From Faecalicatena orotica (GTDB taxonomy: Bacteria; Bacillota; Clostridia; Lachnospirales; Lachnospiraceae), in NCBI RefSeq assembly GCF_003149245.1, contig NZ_QGDL01000011.1, forward strand, positions 80,324 through 144,323: a DNA stretch of 64,000 nt, given 5' to 3'. Below are positions 30,617 to 38,662 of this stretch, piece by piece. The notes under the pieces are model-generated. The model searched no databases. It was not told where the DNA came from and saw only the letters and a program-made list of their open reading frames with translations. The first letter of the stretch is position 1; each line of letters starts with the position of its first letter. The position numbers and the translations under genes were made by a program.

Positions 30617-31921
30617 CTATATGTAACCGTTCAATGACGGCAGAAATTCTGACAAAGCCGGGATATATGTCACGAGGAGCAGCACAAGGATAATCGCCAC
30701 AAAGTATGGAAGTAATGTCTTAATTACCTGTTCAATCGTTACCTTTCCGATCTTACAGCCCGTAAACAGCACGGTTCCGACCGGAGGTGTTATAGCTCCA
30801 ATACATAAGTTATAAACAAGCATGATACCAAAGTGGATCGGGCTCATACCGAAACCGACACAGATTGGCATAAAAATCGGTGTAAAAATCAATATTGCAG
30901 GTGTCGGGTCCATAAAAGTACCTACCAGCAGGAGCACAATATTAATAATGATTAACGTCAAGATCTTACTGTTTGTCAGTGCCAGCATGGCTGTGGCAAT
31001 AATGTCCGGAATACTGGTATATGCCATGATCCATGACATGATGGAAGAAACACCAATCAAAAATACGATGATAACGGTTGTCTTCGCTGACTCCAGAATG
31101 ATTCTCGGAAGGTCCCTGACTGTAATACTTTTATAGATGAAGCTGAGGACCATCGCGTAGACAACAGCTACTCCTGAAGCCTCGGTAGCCGTGAATATCC
31201 CGCTCAGTATCCCGCCGATAATGATTAAGATCAGAATCAGGCTTGGGATTGCCTGTACAAAATACTGGAGCTTCATTCTCCCTGATACTTTTTCTGTATT
31301 GATATACCCGCGTTTTTTTGCCATATAACCGGCTACAATCATGACTGCAATTCCCCATAAGATTCCGGGTATATAACCTCCCATAAAAAGGGCCGCTACA
31401 GAAACGGAACCGCCAACCGTGGAAAATACAATCAGTGCATTGCTGGGAGGAATCAGCATTCCAGTCGGAGCAGATGCAATGTTAACTGCCGCCGAATATT
31501 CCTTTGCATAGCCTCTCTCACCCTCGATCGGCCCTATTGTTCCGCCCATTGCTGCCGCCGCTGCATTGCCGCTGCCGCTGATTGCCCCAAAGAACATGTT
31601 CGCTACTATATTACTCTGTGCCAGGGGACCCGGCAGTTTCCCACACAGAGCCTCTGCAAGACGGACAATCCGTACGGCAATTCCCCCGTTGTTCATAAAG
31701 TTCCCGGCCAGTACAAAAAACGGAATCGCCAGAAGCGGGAACGAATTCAGTCCCGTAAACATTTTCTGTGCACATGTTACCAGCGCAACATCTGCTGGCA
31801 GAATAACCATCATTGCCATTGCCGAGGACAATCCGATAGAAATTGCAATTGGCACGCCCATGATCAGAAATAAAATTAAAGCTGCTACCATAACTATTGT
31901 CGCCAATACAGCTACATCCAT
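30617..31921 (-). CDS. dctM: TRAP transporter large permease DctM (system 2)
   Basis: The 434-residue polytopic protein has FPLLAIPFFVLAGNFMNNGGIAVRIVRLAEAL, AISGSGNAAAAAMGGTIGP and PTGMLIPPSNALIVFS, the same hallmarks as system 1 but clearly divergent in sequence. It follows its small permease by one base. With 31923-33444 it completes a second TRAP transporter in the same operon. Confidence 0.95.
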   Translation of the reverse strand: MDVAVLATIVMVAALILFLIMGVPIAISIGLSSAMAMMVILPADVALVTCAQKMFTGLNSFPLLAIPFFVLAGNFMNNGGIAVRIVRLAEALCGKLPGPLAQSNIVANMFFGAISGSGNAAAAAMGGTIGPIEGERGYAKEYSAAVNIASAPTGMLIPPSNALIVFSTVGGSVSVAALFMGGYIPGILWGIAVMIVAGYMAKKRGYINTEKVSGRMKLQYFVQAIPSLILILIIIGGILSGIFTATEASGVAVVYAMVLSFIYKSITVRDLPRIILESAKTTVIIVFLIGVSSIMSWIMAYTSIPDIIATAMLALTNSKILTLIIINIVLLLVGTFMDPTPAILIFTPIFMPICVGFGMSPIHFGIMLVYNLCIGAITPPVGTVLFTGCKIGKVTIEQVIKTLLPYFVAIILVLLLVTYIPALSEFLPSLNGYI

Positions 31922-31922
31922 C

Positions 31923-32423
31923 TTACTCTTCCTCCTTTTCTTTCTCCTTCATGCCCTTCAGACGCTGGACCAAATCCCATTCATTGCAGATAAAATAGAT
32001 AAGCATACAGATCCCTGCAGCCGGAATGGCAATATAGATCACCCCCATAGAAATTGGCAGTATTGAATCCGCCTGTGTCATTTGCTTTAACGCGCCGAAG
32101 TATCCCCCGACCAGCAGGACGCCCACTGCAAAAAGGAGTATCAGGAATTCATTTATCATTTCAACGGCCACCTTCGCCTTACCCTTGAACTTATCCAGTA
32201 TAAAGGTCATTGCCATATGGTCTCTTTTTCCGAACACATAAGCACCGCAGAACATTGCCAGCCAGATAAAACCATATGTAACAACCGCCTCACTCCACGA
32301 ACTGGGGCTGTTAAAAACATACCGTGTCACAACCTGGTAGACTACAAGAACGGTCATGATCCCGAGAATAAATATAGATACAGCTTCTAAAATCTTATCT
32401 GTTACCTTTCGTACTTTACTCAT
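31923..32423 (-). CDS. dctQ: TRAP transporter small permease DctQ (system 2)
   Basis: The 166-residue four-helix protein has SSWSEAVVTYGFIWLAMFCGAYVFGKRDHMAM, a typical DctQ block. Its start overlaps the dctP2 end by 8 bases and its stop abuts dctM2, so the three are tightly coupled. Confidence 0.92.
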   Translation of the reverse strand: MSKVRKVTDKILEAVSIFILGIMTVLVVYQVVTRYVFNSPSSWSEAVVTYGFIWLAMFCGAYVFGKRDHMAMTFILDKFKGKAKVAVEMINEFLILLFAVGVLLVGGYFGALKQMTQADSILPISMGVIYIAIPAAGICMLIYFICNEWDLVQRLKGMKEKEKEEE

Positions 32424-33444
32424 TCTCCTGTCCCTCCGATCTCAGGGAAACAATTGCCTGATAAACGCTCTTTGTCATGTCATTGCTGTTTGCAATTGAT
32501 TCCTGGAATTCTGTAAAGCTCTCTGCAAAAGCTTCTTTATCTACATCATCGATAAATTCGATTCCAAGGGCCTGCGCCTGCTCAATGCTGTCTTCTACCA
32601 TCTCTGCCCAGAAATCAAATTCCTTCTCAACGCACTCGTTCATGACGCCTTCTATCAGTTCCCTGTCACCATCTGAAAGGGAATCCAGAAACTGTGTGCC
32701 CGCCACAACAAAATCCGTACTGAAGCAATGTTCTGTCCTTGAAAATACAGGTGCCACCTCATAGTACTTCTTGCCCACATAATCAATCTCATTGGATTCC
32801 GCACCGTCTACCACACCCTGCTGCATTGCTGAGTATTGTTCGGATGCAGACATCGGTACTCCTGTGCCGCCCATCAGCTGAAGCATTTTTACCATATTGT
32901 CAGACTGCATGACACGAATCTTCAATCCCTTCAGGTCCCCGGGTTCACGTACTTCTCTGTCGCAGAAAATATTTCTGGAACCAGAGCCAAACGCCCCGAC
33001 GATCTTAAAATCATATTCCGATGTGGAATCAAACAGATCATCCAGAATCCCACTGGTATATGCCTCTCTTTGATGGCCACTGTCTTTGAACAAAAACGGC
33101 ATGCTCAGGACAGAAAAATCGCTGTTATAACTTTCCACAATCGTAGCATTCGCAACACACATCTGAACTGCATTATTCTGAGTCAGTTCAAGTGCCGCCC
33201 TCTGGTCTCCAAGTGTTCCGTTTGAATAAATCTTTACTGTAAATCTTCCGTCCGTTACTTTCTCAATCTCTTCGGAGGCCCATTCAAGAGCCTTATAATG
33301 TGGGTAATCTTCTGCGTTATTGTAGGCAATCCTGATCACCCCGTGATCCACTTTTTCCACTTCCTTTTTCTGGCAGCCGCTTAAAAGTAAAACGGAAATC
33401 ATTGCGGCTGCACAGCCTGCAGCGGTAATTCTCTTTAAATTCAT
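32416..33444 (-). CDS. dctP: TRAP substrate-binding lipoprotein DctP (system 2)
   Basis: The 342-residue receptor has a lipobox LLLSGC and the core REPGDLKGLKIRVMQSDNMVKMLQLMGGTGVPMSASEQYSAMQQGVVDGAE. The clamp arginine (KIRVM) is kept, pointing to an acidic ligand. Its ATG overlaps the aldo-keto reductase stop (ATGA), making it the first transporter gene of the operon. Confidence 0.94.
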   Translation of the reverse strand: MNLKRITAAGCAAAMISVLLLSGCQKKEVEKVDHGVIRIAYNNAEDYPHYKALEWASEEIEKVTDGRFTVKIYSNGTLGDQRAALELTQNNAVQMCVANATIVESYNSDFSVLSMPFLFKDSGHQREAYTSGILDDLFDSTSEYDFKIVGAFGSGSRNIFCDREVREPGDLKGLKIRVMQSDNMVKMLQLMGGTGVPMSASEQYSAMQQGVVDGAESNEIDYVGKKYYEVAPVFSRTEHCFSTDFVVAGTQFLDSLSDGDRELIEGVMNECVEKEFDFWAEMVEDSIEQAQALGIEFIDDVDKEAFAESFTEFQESIANSNDMTKSVYQAIVSLRSEGQENE

Positions 33445-34307
33445 GATATCCTCCCTTTTTCCCTGTCCAGTAAATGCTCCTCTATGTTCCAGAAATCACC
33501 GGTGAATACCGATGAATCACTGCAGTATGAATTCCCGTTCTCCATACCTGCGATTACTGACATATCCTCTTCGTCCAGTTCAAAATCGAATATGTTAAAA
33601 TTATCTGCAATTCTATGTGGCTTCGATGATTTTGGAATGACACAATTCCCCCGCTGAATGTTCCATCTCAATATGACCTGTCCGACATTTTTATTATGCT
33701 TTTCAGCAATCCGTTCTAACTGTGGCTCCGACAGGATGCAGCCTTTTGCAAACGGTACACAGGCGGTCATCGTAATGTTCTTCTCCAGACAGTATTGATA
33801 GTCTTCCTTTTTCTGCAGCCAGGGAGAAAGTTCAATCTGGTTCATAACTGGCACAATACCAAATTTTTCTGTCAGGGCTTCCAGATGTTCTTTCTTAAAA
33901 TTGGAGACACCGATTTCTTTGAAATATCCTTTTTCCTTATACTTTAGTAAGGCTTCAAAGGCATGATAACGTGCATACTCATTCAGGCCGGGCCAGTGCA
34001 GCAGGTACATGTCTATATAGTCGATGTTTAAAGCCTTCATACTGTATTCTACAGCGGTTTCAGGTGTTTTATAGCTGGTCGGCCAAATCTTGCTCACTAC
34101 AAAAAGCTCACTCCGTTCAATGCCACTCTCACGTATACCCTTGCCGACATATACTTCATTTTCATAAAAGTTTGCCGTATCAATGTGCCGGTATCCCACT
34201 TCAATGGCACTTCTCACTGCACGGATTCCTTCCTCTGCCTCTGACTTATAACAACCCAGCCCAAGCATTGGAACTTTCGTTTTGTTCCGCATTGTCTTAT
34301 ATTCCAT
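33441..34307 (-). CDS. Aldo-keto reductase
   Basis: The 288-residue NADPH-dependent reductase shows the AKR tetrad: aspartate and tyrosine in HIDTANFYENE, lysine in VVSKIWPTS and histidine in LLHWPGL. NPH-binding parts (IPKSSKPHRIADN) are present. The start at 34307 (MEYKTM) follows AAGGAGG; a longer frame upstream is the mRNA leader. It is the first gene of the catabolic operon. AKRs here could reduce the aldehyde left after transketolase or aldolase cleavage, or convert the incoming sugar. Confidence 0.93.
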   Translation of the reverse strand: MEYKTMRNKTKVPMLGLGCYKSEAEEGIRAVRSAIEVGYRHIDTANFYENEVYVGKGIRESGIERSELFVVSKIWPTSYKTPETAVEYSMKALNIDYIDMYLLHWPGLNEYARYHAFEALLKYKEKGYFKEIGVSNFKKEHLEALTEKFGIVPVMNQIELSPWLQKKEDYQYCLEKNITMTACVPFAKGCILSEPQLERIAEKHNKNVGQVILRWNIQRGNCVIPKSSKPHRIADNFNIFDFELDEEDMSVIAGMENGNSYCSDSSVFTGDFWNIEEHLLDREKGRIS

Positions 34308-34355
34308 AGCTGACCTCCTTTGTTTTTTATTAGTTTCTCCCTTTCTTCTTTCACA

Positions 34356-34385
34356 ATTATATAAATCTAACAGAAACTGTGTCAA
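34356..34385 (-). promoter_or_regulatory. Near-consensus promoter of the sugar-acid operon
   Basis: TTGACA (34380-34385) and TATAAT (34356-34361) are both perfect hexamers with an 18-base spacer, followed by a leader of about 40 bases to the first ATG. Upstream is a long A/T-rich tract. Such a strong promoter should need repression; the GntR/FCD protein encoded upstream is the obvious candidate, though no clear operator dyad was found. A GGAAAGCATTTAC stretch near 34430 is only weakly like a catabolite-response element. Confidence 0.8.
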
Positions 34386-34559
34386 AATAAGTGCTTTTAT
34401 TCATATTTTTTGCTTTTTTTGTTTGTGTTGGAAAGCATTTACTTCAATTTATTGTTCATATTGCACTTTAATTTTTATTTTTTTCTTTCACAGTGTACAT
34501 TTTCAACAAATATAGGTTCTTTTGTGGGGGATACTGCCGATTTGTAATAGAATTATATG

Positions 34560-34632
34560 TATAAAAATAAGGCCCCCTGCAATGGGAACCTGACCGGTAT
34601 CCTCACTGTAAAGTGCCTTATCTTCCAATTAT
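34560..34632 (-). ncRNA. Candidate short structured RNA with intrinsic terminator
   Basis: On the minus strand AUAAGG and CCUUAU form an outer stem followed by UUUUUAU. Inside are three small hairpins: CACU/AGUG (loop UUAC), ACC/GGU (loop GGUCA) and UCCC/GGGG (loop AUUGCA). This looks like a compact multi-branched RNA of about 70 nt, not a simple terminator. A 56-bp promoter-like element lies directly upstream. It is at least the 3' end of the GntR transcript. Confidence 0.4.
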
Positions 34633-34635
34633 TAT

Positions 34636-34691
34636 ATTTTACCATAAATACTAAACTCGTTAAATACCTCGCCAAGTGCGAGCATTATACC
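34636..34691 (-). promoter_or_regulatory. 56-bp repeated promoter-like element, copy 1
   Basis: About 46 of 56 positions match 44472-44527. The shared core on the minus strand is CGAGGTATTT, then ACGAGTTTAGT, TTTATG and TAAAAT. It begins 13 bases after the GntR gene stop and ends at the candidate structured RNA. The other copy lies in front of a lipoprotein gene, which argues for a promoter or regulatory role. Confidence 0.5.
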
Positions 34692-34704
34692 TCGAAACAT
34701 GTCT

Positions 34705-35424
34705 TTACTTTCTCAGCCGTGACATTGTCCCGTACATTCGCTGTATATCGTTGCGCATCTCATCCTCCGCCAGCAGCGGCAGGTGGTTTTTCAGCATATT
34801 AAATATGGACTTGTGGTGTTCCGAGCCACTCCCCATATCATGCTCCTGAAAACACTCCTCATAGGCCAGCTGGTTGAGCTGATTACGATAGCACGCCAAC
34901 GGGCATTCTATAGACTTGTACATGCTGACCAGATAAGGATTACGGGATGCCTTGATAATAATCTCATGAAATTGTTTATCGGTTCTCGTATACTCTCTCT
35001 GGTTCAGTGTCCTGTCAATTTCCTCGAATTTACTAATGAGTTCTTTTAGCTGCTGCAGTTCCGCAGGTTTGATCCGCTTGGCTGCCTGATATGCCGCTTT
35101 GGGCTCCAGAGTCATCCTTGCTTCATAAATCCACAGGCATTCCTCGTAAGAAATCGGCTTTACATGGACAGTTTTACCTACACCCCGGACGAAAATACCG
35201 TCATCAACCATATCGGAAAGCGCAACCTTGACAGGGGACCGGGAGACATTCAGTTCTTTTGCAATCTTGGACTCAATGATCTTGTGCTCCGGCAGGAGAT
35301 GTCCCTCAATTACCTCCTGATACAGTTCCTGGTAAATCAGGCGGCTGAGAATCGCGAAGGGATTGTTCTCCATCTCCTGCTGCACATTCTTTTTAAAATC
35401 ATCACTTAATACATATTCTGTCAT
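34705..35424 (-). CDS. GntR-family regulator with FCD effector domain
   Basis: The 239-residue protein has an N-terminal winged helix (GHLLPEHKIIESKIAKELNVSRSPVKVALSDMVDDG, about 41-75) and a C-terminal all-helical FCD domain (about 90-235). Metal and ligand positions include TDKQFHEII and EHHKSIF. The final family histidine (usually R-x-H-I) is an aspartate here (RNDI). FCD regulators commonly bind sugar acids or other carboxylates. It lies upstream of and on the same strand as the TRAP/transketolase operon and is likely its regulator. It ends in a terminator before that operon's promoter. Confidence 0.9.
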   Translation of the reverse strand: MTEYVLSDDFKKNVQQEMENNPFAILSRLIYQELYQEVIEGHLLPEHKIIESKIAKELNVSRSPVKVALSDMVDDGIFVRGVGKTVHVKPISYEECLWIYEARMTLEPKAAYQAAKRIKPAELQQLKELISKFEEIDRTLNQREYTRTDKQFHEIIIKASRNPYLVSMYKSIECPLACYRNQLNQLAYEECFQEHDMGSGSEHHKSIFNMLKNHLPLLAEDEMRNDIQRMYGTMSRLRK

Positions 35425-35438
35425 TGCTTATCCTTCTT

Positions 35439-35930
35439 TTACCAGCTTAAATGGTGAAGATGCCCTTCCAGGTTCATCCCCGCAAACTGATTCTGTCTCA
35501 GCGCTTCATAAAGAATGATTGCCACAGAATTTCCCAGATTTAATGAGCGGATATCTCCGACCATTGGGATCCTGATGCATGTGTCCTTATGCTCCACCAG
35601 AATCTCTTCCGGGATCCCGGCGCTCTCTTTGCCAAACATGATAAAGCAGTCAGGCTCATACTGGACTTCTGTATAAACTTTGGAAGCCTTTGTCGTTGCC
35701 ATGTAGATCTTTGCTCCCGGATTTTGTTCCATGAAGTCATTATAATCAATATAAGTCCTCACATCCAGATCGGACCAGTAGTCCATCCCTGCACGCTTTA
35801 AAGCCTTTTCATTCAACTTGAACCCGAGCGGTTCGATCAGATGGAGACGCGTATTCGACGCCACACAGGTCCTGCCTATGTTGCCTGTGTTTGCCGGAAT
35901 TTCCGGCTCATGCAGTACAATATTAAGCAT
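35439..35930 (-). CDS. trmL: tRNA (cytidine/uridine-34) 2'-O-methyltransferase
   Basis: The 163-residue minimal SPOUT enzyme methylates the wobble ribose of leucine tRNAs. It has LHEPEIPANTGNIGRTCVASNTRLHLIEPLGF at the N-terminus, FGKESAGIPEEIL and IPMVGDIRSLNLGNSVAIILYEALRQ, the three SpoU motifs in full. Length matches the TrmL/YibK group. It sits 6 bases after the aminotransferase gene in what looks like a single transcription unit. Confidence 0.95.
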   Translation of the reverse strand: MLNIVLHEPEIPANTGNIGRTCVASNTRLHLIEPLGFKLNEKALKRAGMDYWSDLDVRTYIDYNDFMEQNPGAKIYMATTKASKVYTEVQYEPDCFIMFGKESAGIPEEILVEHKDTCIRIPMVGDIRSLNLGNSVAIILYEALRQNQFAGMNLEGHLHHLSW

Positions 35931-35936
35931 GGTTCC

Positions 35937-37106
35937 TTACCTCTCATTCCTCAGGCGCTGTATAAATCTGCCCAGACGTCCCAGAGCTTCTTTCAAATCA
36001 TCCAGTGAATAGGCATAGGAAATACGCAGGAATCCTTCTCCGCACTCGCCAAACGCGGTGCCCGGCACAACAGCCACTTTTTCTTCATTCAGAAGGCGGG
36101 TAGCAAACTCTTCTGATGTCATGCTAAATTCCTGAATACTCGGGAATACATAGAATGCGCCGAACGGCTCAAAGCATTCCAGTCCCATGCGTGCAAATTC
36201 ATGCATCAGGAAACGCCTCCTCTGATTGTAGGATTTCCGCATTTCTTCTACTTCTTCTTCACAGTTTCTCAGGCCTTCGATCGCCGCATACTGGCTGTTC
36301 GTCGGCGCGCACATGATCGCAAACTGATGGAGCTTGATCATCTGTTCAATGATTGCCTCTGGTCCGCAGCAGTAGCCGAGACGCCACCCCGTCATAGCAA
36401 AACCTTTAGAAAATCCGTTGATTACGATGGTTCTCTCACGCATCCCCGGAAGGCTTGCTATGGAAACATGCTGTGTGCTGTAAGTCAGTTCCGAATAAAT
36501 TTCATCGGAAATCACGTACAGGTCATGTTCCTTTACAAATTCTGCTACCGGCTCCAAGTCTTCCTTTGTCATGATGGAACCTGTCGGGTTGTTCGGAAAT
36601 GGCATGATCAGGACCTTTGTCTTCGGAGTTGTATATTTTTCCAGATCTTCTACCGTCAGCTTGAACTCGTTCTCATACTGGAGCGGAATCACTACCGGCA
36701 CGCCGTCTGCCATGACTGTACACGGCAGGTACGATACATAGCTTGGCTGCGGGATCAGGACCTCATCCCCCGGATCGAGCATGCAGCGCAGGCCCACGTC
36801 AATGGCCTCACTTCCGCCGACTGTGACAAGTGTCTCATTCTTTGGATCATATTTGATATGTATTTTTCTTTCTAAATATTTACAGATTTCATTTCTTAAT
36901 TCCTGCAGTCCGGCATTGGACGTATAGAAGGTGCGGCCTCTTTCCAGTGAGAAAATACCTTCCTCGCGTATACGCCACGGAGTATCAAAGTCCGGCTCTC
37001 CCACACCAAGGGAAATCGCGTCTTCCATCTCGTTTGCCACGTCAAAAAACTTCCGAATACCGGACGGCTCGATTTCTATAATTTTCTTTGATAATGGATT
37101 TCTCAT
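35937..37106 (-). CDS. Class I/II PLP-dependent aminotransferase
   Basis: The 389-residue fold-type I enzyme has the PLP-lysine segment VINGFSKGFAMTGWRLGYCCGP and the substrate-binding arginine near the C-terminus (EGFLRISYA). GEPDFDTPWRI and MPFPNNPTGSIMTKEDLE are standard blocks. The ATG at 37106 overlaps the stop of the Lrp-type regulator (TGATG), so the pair is coupled; this regulator/aminotransferase pairing is common in Firmicutes and suggests amino-acid-dependent control. Substrate (aromatic or alanine-type) not resolved. Confidence 0.93.
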   Translation of the reverse strand: MRNPLSKKIIEIEPSGIRKFFDVANEMEDAISLGVGEPDFDTPWRIREEGIFSLERGRTFYTSNAGLQELRNEICKYLERKIHIKYDPKNETLVTVGGSEAIDVGLRCMLDPGDEVLIPQPSYVSYLPCTVMADGVPVVIPLQYENEFKLTVEDLEKYTTPKTKVLIMPFPNNPTGSIMTKEDLEPVAEFVKEHDLYVISDEIYSELTYSTQHVSIASLPGMRERTIVINGFSKGFAMTGWRLGYCCGPEAIIEQMIKLHQFAIMCAPTNSQYAAIEGLRNCEEEVEEMRKSYNQRRRFLMHEFARMGLECFEPFGAFYVFPSIQEFSMTSEEFATRLLNEEKVAVVPGTAFGECGEGFLRISYAYSLDDLKEALGRLGRFIQRLRNER

Positions 37107-37597
37107 CAAGGCGTCACCAGCATCCTTTCTGATTCTTTCTTCGGTACAAGAATCGTTCCGTGGTCTTTATATTTTTTCAGGATAAAATATGTCGCAGTGC
37201 TGATCACAGATTCGATCGGGGATAATTTTTCAGATACAAACCGGGAAACTTCTTTCAGAGTCTTTCCCTCCAGTGTTACAAGCAGGTCATATCCCCCTGA
37301 AATCAGGTAAACTGCGTGTACTTCCGGATAATTGTAGATTCTCTCTGCAATCCGGTCAAACCCCTGGTTGCGCTGCGGCGTCACACGCACTTCGATCAGC
37401 GCAGTCACCGTCTCTACTCCCGCTTTATCCCAGTCAATCAATGTATGATATCCGCAGATGATCTTTTCTTTCTCCATGTCTGCGATCTCGTTTGCTACCT
37501 TAACCTCATCCACTCCAAGCAGAACCGCAAGTTCGCCAAGGTTTACCCTACTGTTTGTTTCCAGATATCTTAGAATTTCGTTCCTCAAGTTATCCAT
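37106..37597 (-). CDS. Lrp/AsnC-family transcriptional regulator
   Basis: The 163-residue protein has an N-terminal winged helix (LRNEILRYLETNSRVNLGELAVLLGVDEVKVANEIADME) and a C-terminal RAM-type amino-acid-binding domain with VRVTPQRNQGFDRIAERI and VYLISGGYDLLVTLEGKTLKEV. A C-terminal tail after about 145 (KKYKDHGTILVPKKESERM) extends beyond the usual length. It overlaps the aminotransferase by one base and follows GGAGGT. It probably senses an amino acid and controls its partner. Confidence 0.93.
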   Translation of the reverse strand: MDNLRNEILRYLETNSRVNLGELAVLLGVDEVKVANEIADMEKEKIICGYHTLIDWDKAGVETVTALIEVRVTPQRNQGFDRIAERIYNYPEVHAVYLISGGYDLLVTLEGKTLKEVSRFVSEKLSPIESVISTATYFILKKYKDHGTILVPKKESERMLVTP

Positions 37598-37636
37598 AAC
37601 TATTACCTCCTAAAAAATGTCTGTTTTTATTTTATC

Positions 37637-38635
37637 TCAATGACAATTCCGCTCCCGCCATAGCATCAGTTCATCGGGTGCGGGTCTGTCCAGATACCTT
37701 TGTTCTTCACCGCTTGTGATCACCCGGGCATTACCGTCCGTGGCAACCCCAAGCCTGACGGCTCGTGCGCCGGCCCCTTCCAGGGCTTTTACGACCGCAT
37801 CACCGTTCTTTGCCGTGATCAGAAAACTTCCTGCAGAAGTCATCTGGTACGGATTCAGATTATAAAATTCACAGATCTCGACAGTCTCCTGCCGGATTGA
37901 TATTTTTGAAAGTTCTGTCTCCATCCCGATACCGGAAGCTTCCGCCAGCTCCCAAAGTGCCGCCAGAATTCCCCCGCTGCCGATCTGGTGAATGGCAGCC
38001 GCACCGGCCTTTCCTGCCGCGGCAATGGCTTTGGCGGCAAAGAGTTCTTTCTTCTGTTCCTTCAGCTGTCTGATGAAGGAAGGGACAAAACGTCCGCTTA
38101 ACTCCTCTTCCCGCTCCGCCAGTATTCTTAAAGTGCCCTCCAGGGCAATGTGGCCGCACAGCAGGATATCCTGCCCCGCTGCCGCATCTTCTGTACGCAG
38201 AATGCTGTCCCCGGCGGCTTCTCCTGTGGCTGTTGCGATTGTCAGGATCTGGTTTACACAAGGATTGGTCTCCGCCTTCAGGCATGTCAGCTGGATACCG
38301 GCCTGCATGCAGACAGCATCCATAGAACCTGCCAGAGCCTTTAACTGCGCCTCAGTCGCAGAGAGCGGCAAAATCAGCTGTACCGACACCCCGATTACTT
38401 CCGCTCCCCGGGATGCCACGTCATTTACCGCCTTTAATATGGCATAGTCCGCACATTCCGGCACATTCCCAGACGTATCCGCCGTTGCCGTCACGACAAT
38501 ACCGCCGTCTGCCATGCGCAGCGCCGTGCACGGCTCTTCCATAGAAGGAGTGAAGAGTGCTTCTTCCCGCCTGCTGTTCAATTGTCTTCGCACAGACCGT
38601 TTCCATGCGGTCTGAGAGATATTTCCTGCCTTCAT
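37637..38635 (-). CDS. AIR-synthase-related (HypE-like) protein
   Basis: The 332-residue protein has the two-part PurM/HypE fold: an N-terminal half with VVTATADTSGNVPECADYAILKAVNDVASRGAEVIGVSVQLILP and a C-terminal half with GSGGILAALWELAEASGIGMETELSKI. Real HypE ends in a conserved cysteine used for cyanide synthesis; here the final residues are RERNCH, with a cysteine next to last, which is not the HypE terminus. No hydrogenase gene is near. It sits between VanW-type and Lrp-type genes; its reaction is unknown, but ATP-dependent chemistry is expected from the family. Confidence 0.75.
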   Translation of the reverse strand: MKAGNISQTAWKRSVRRQLNSRREEALFTPSMEEPCTALRMADGGIVVTATADTSGNVPECADYAILKAVNDVASRGAEVIGVSVQLILPLSATEAQLKALAGSMDAVCMQAGIQLTCLKAETNPCVNQILTIATATGEAAGDSILRTEDAAAGQDILLCGHIALEGTLRILAEREEELSGRFVPSFIRQLKEQKKELFAAKAIAAAGKAGAAAIHQIGSGGILAALWELAEASGIGMETELSKISIRQETVEICEFYNLNPYQMTSAGSFLITAKNGDAVVKALEGAGARAVRLGVATDGNARVITSGEEQRYLDRPAPDELMLWRERNCH

Positions 38636-38662
38636 GACTCCTCCTTTCTGCCGGCTCCTGTT

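Noticed and set aside
34420-34445. Possible catabolite-response (cre) site upstream of the sugar-acid operon
   Set aside because: GGAAAGCATTTAC lacks the central CG of the cre consensus and has several mismatches; too weak to call.
36201-36875. 224-codon plus-strand frame
   Set aside because: Antisense to a clear aminotransferase gene, with no recognisable domain.
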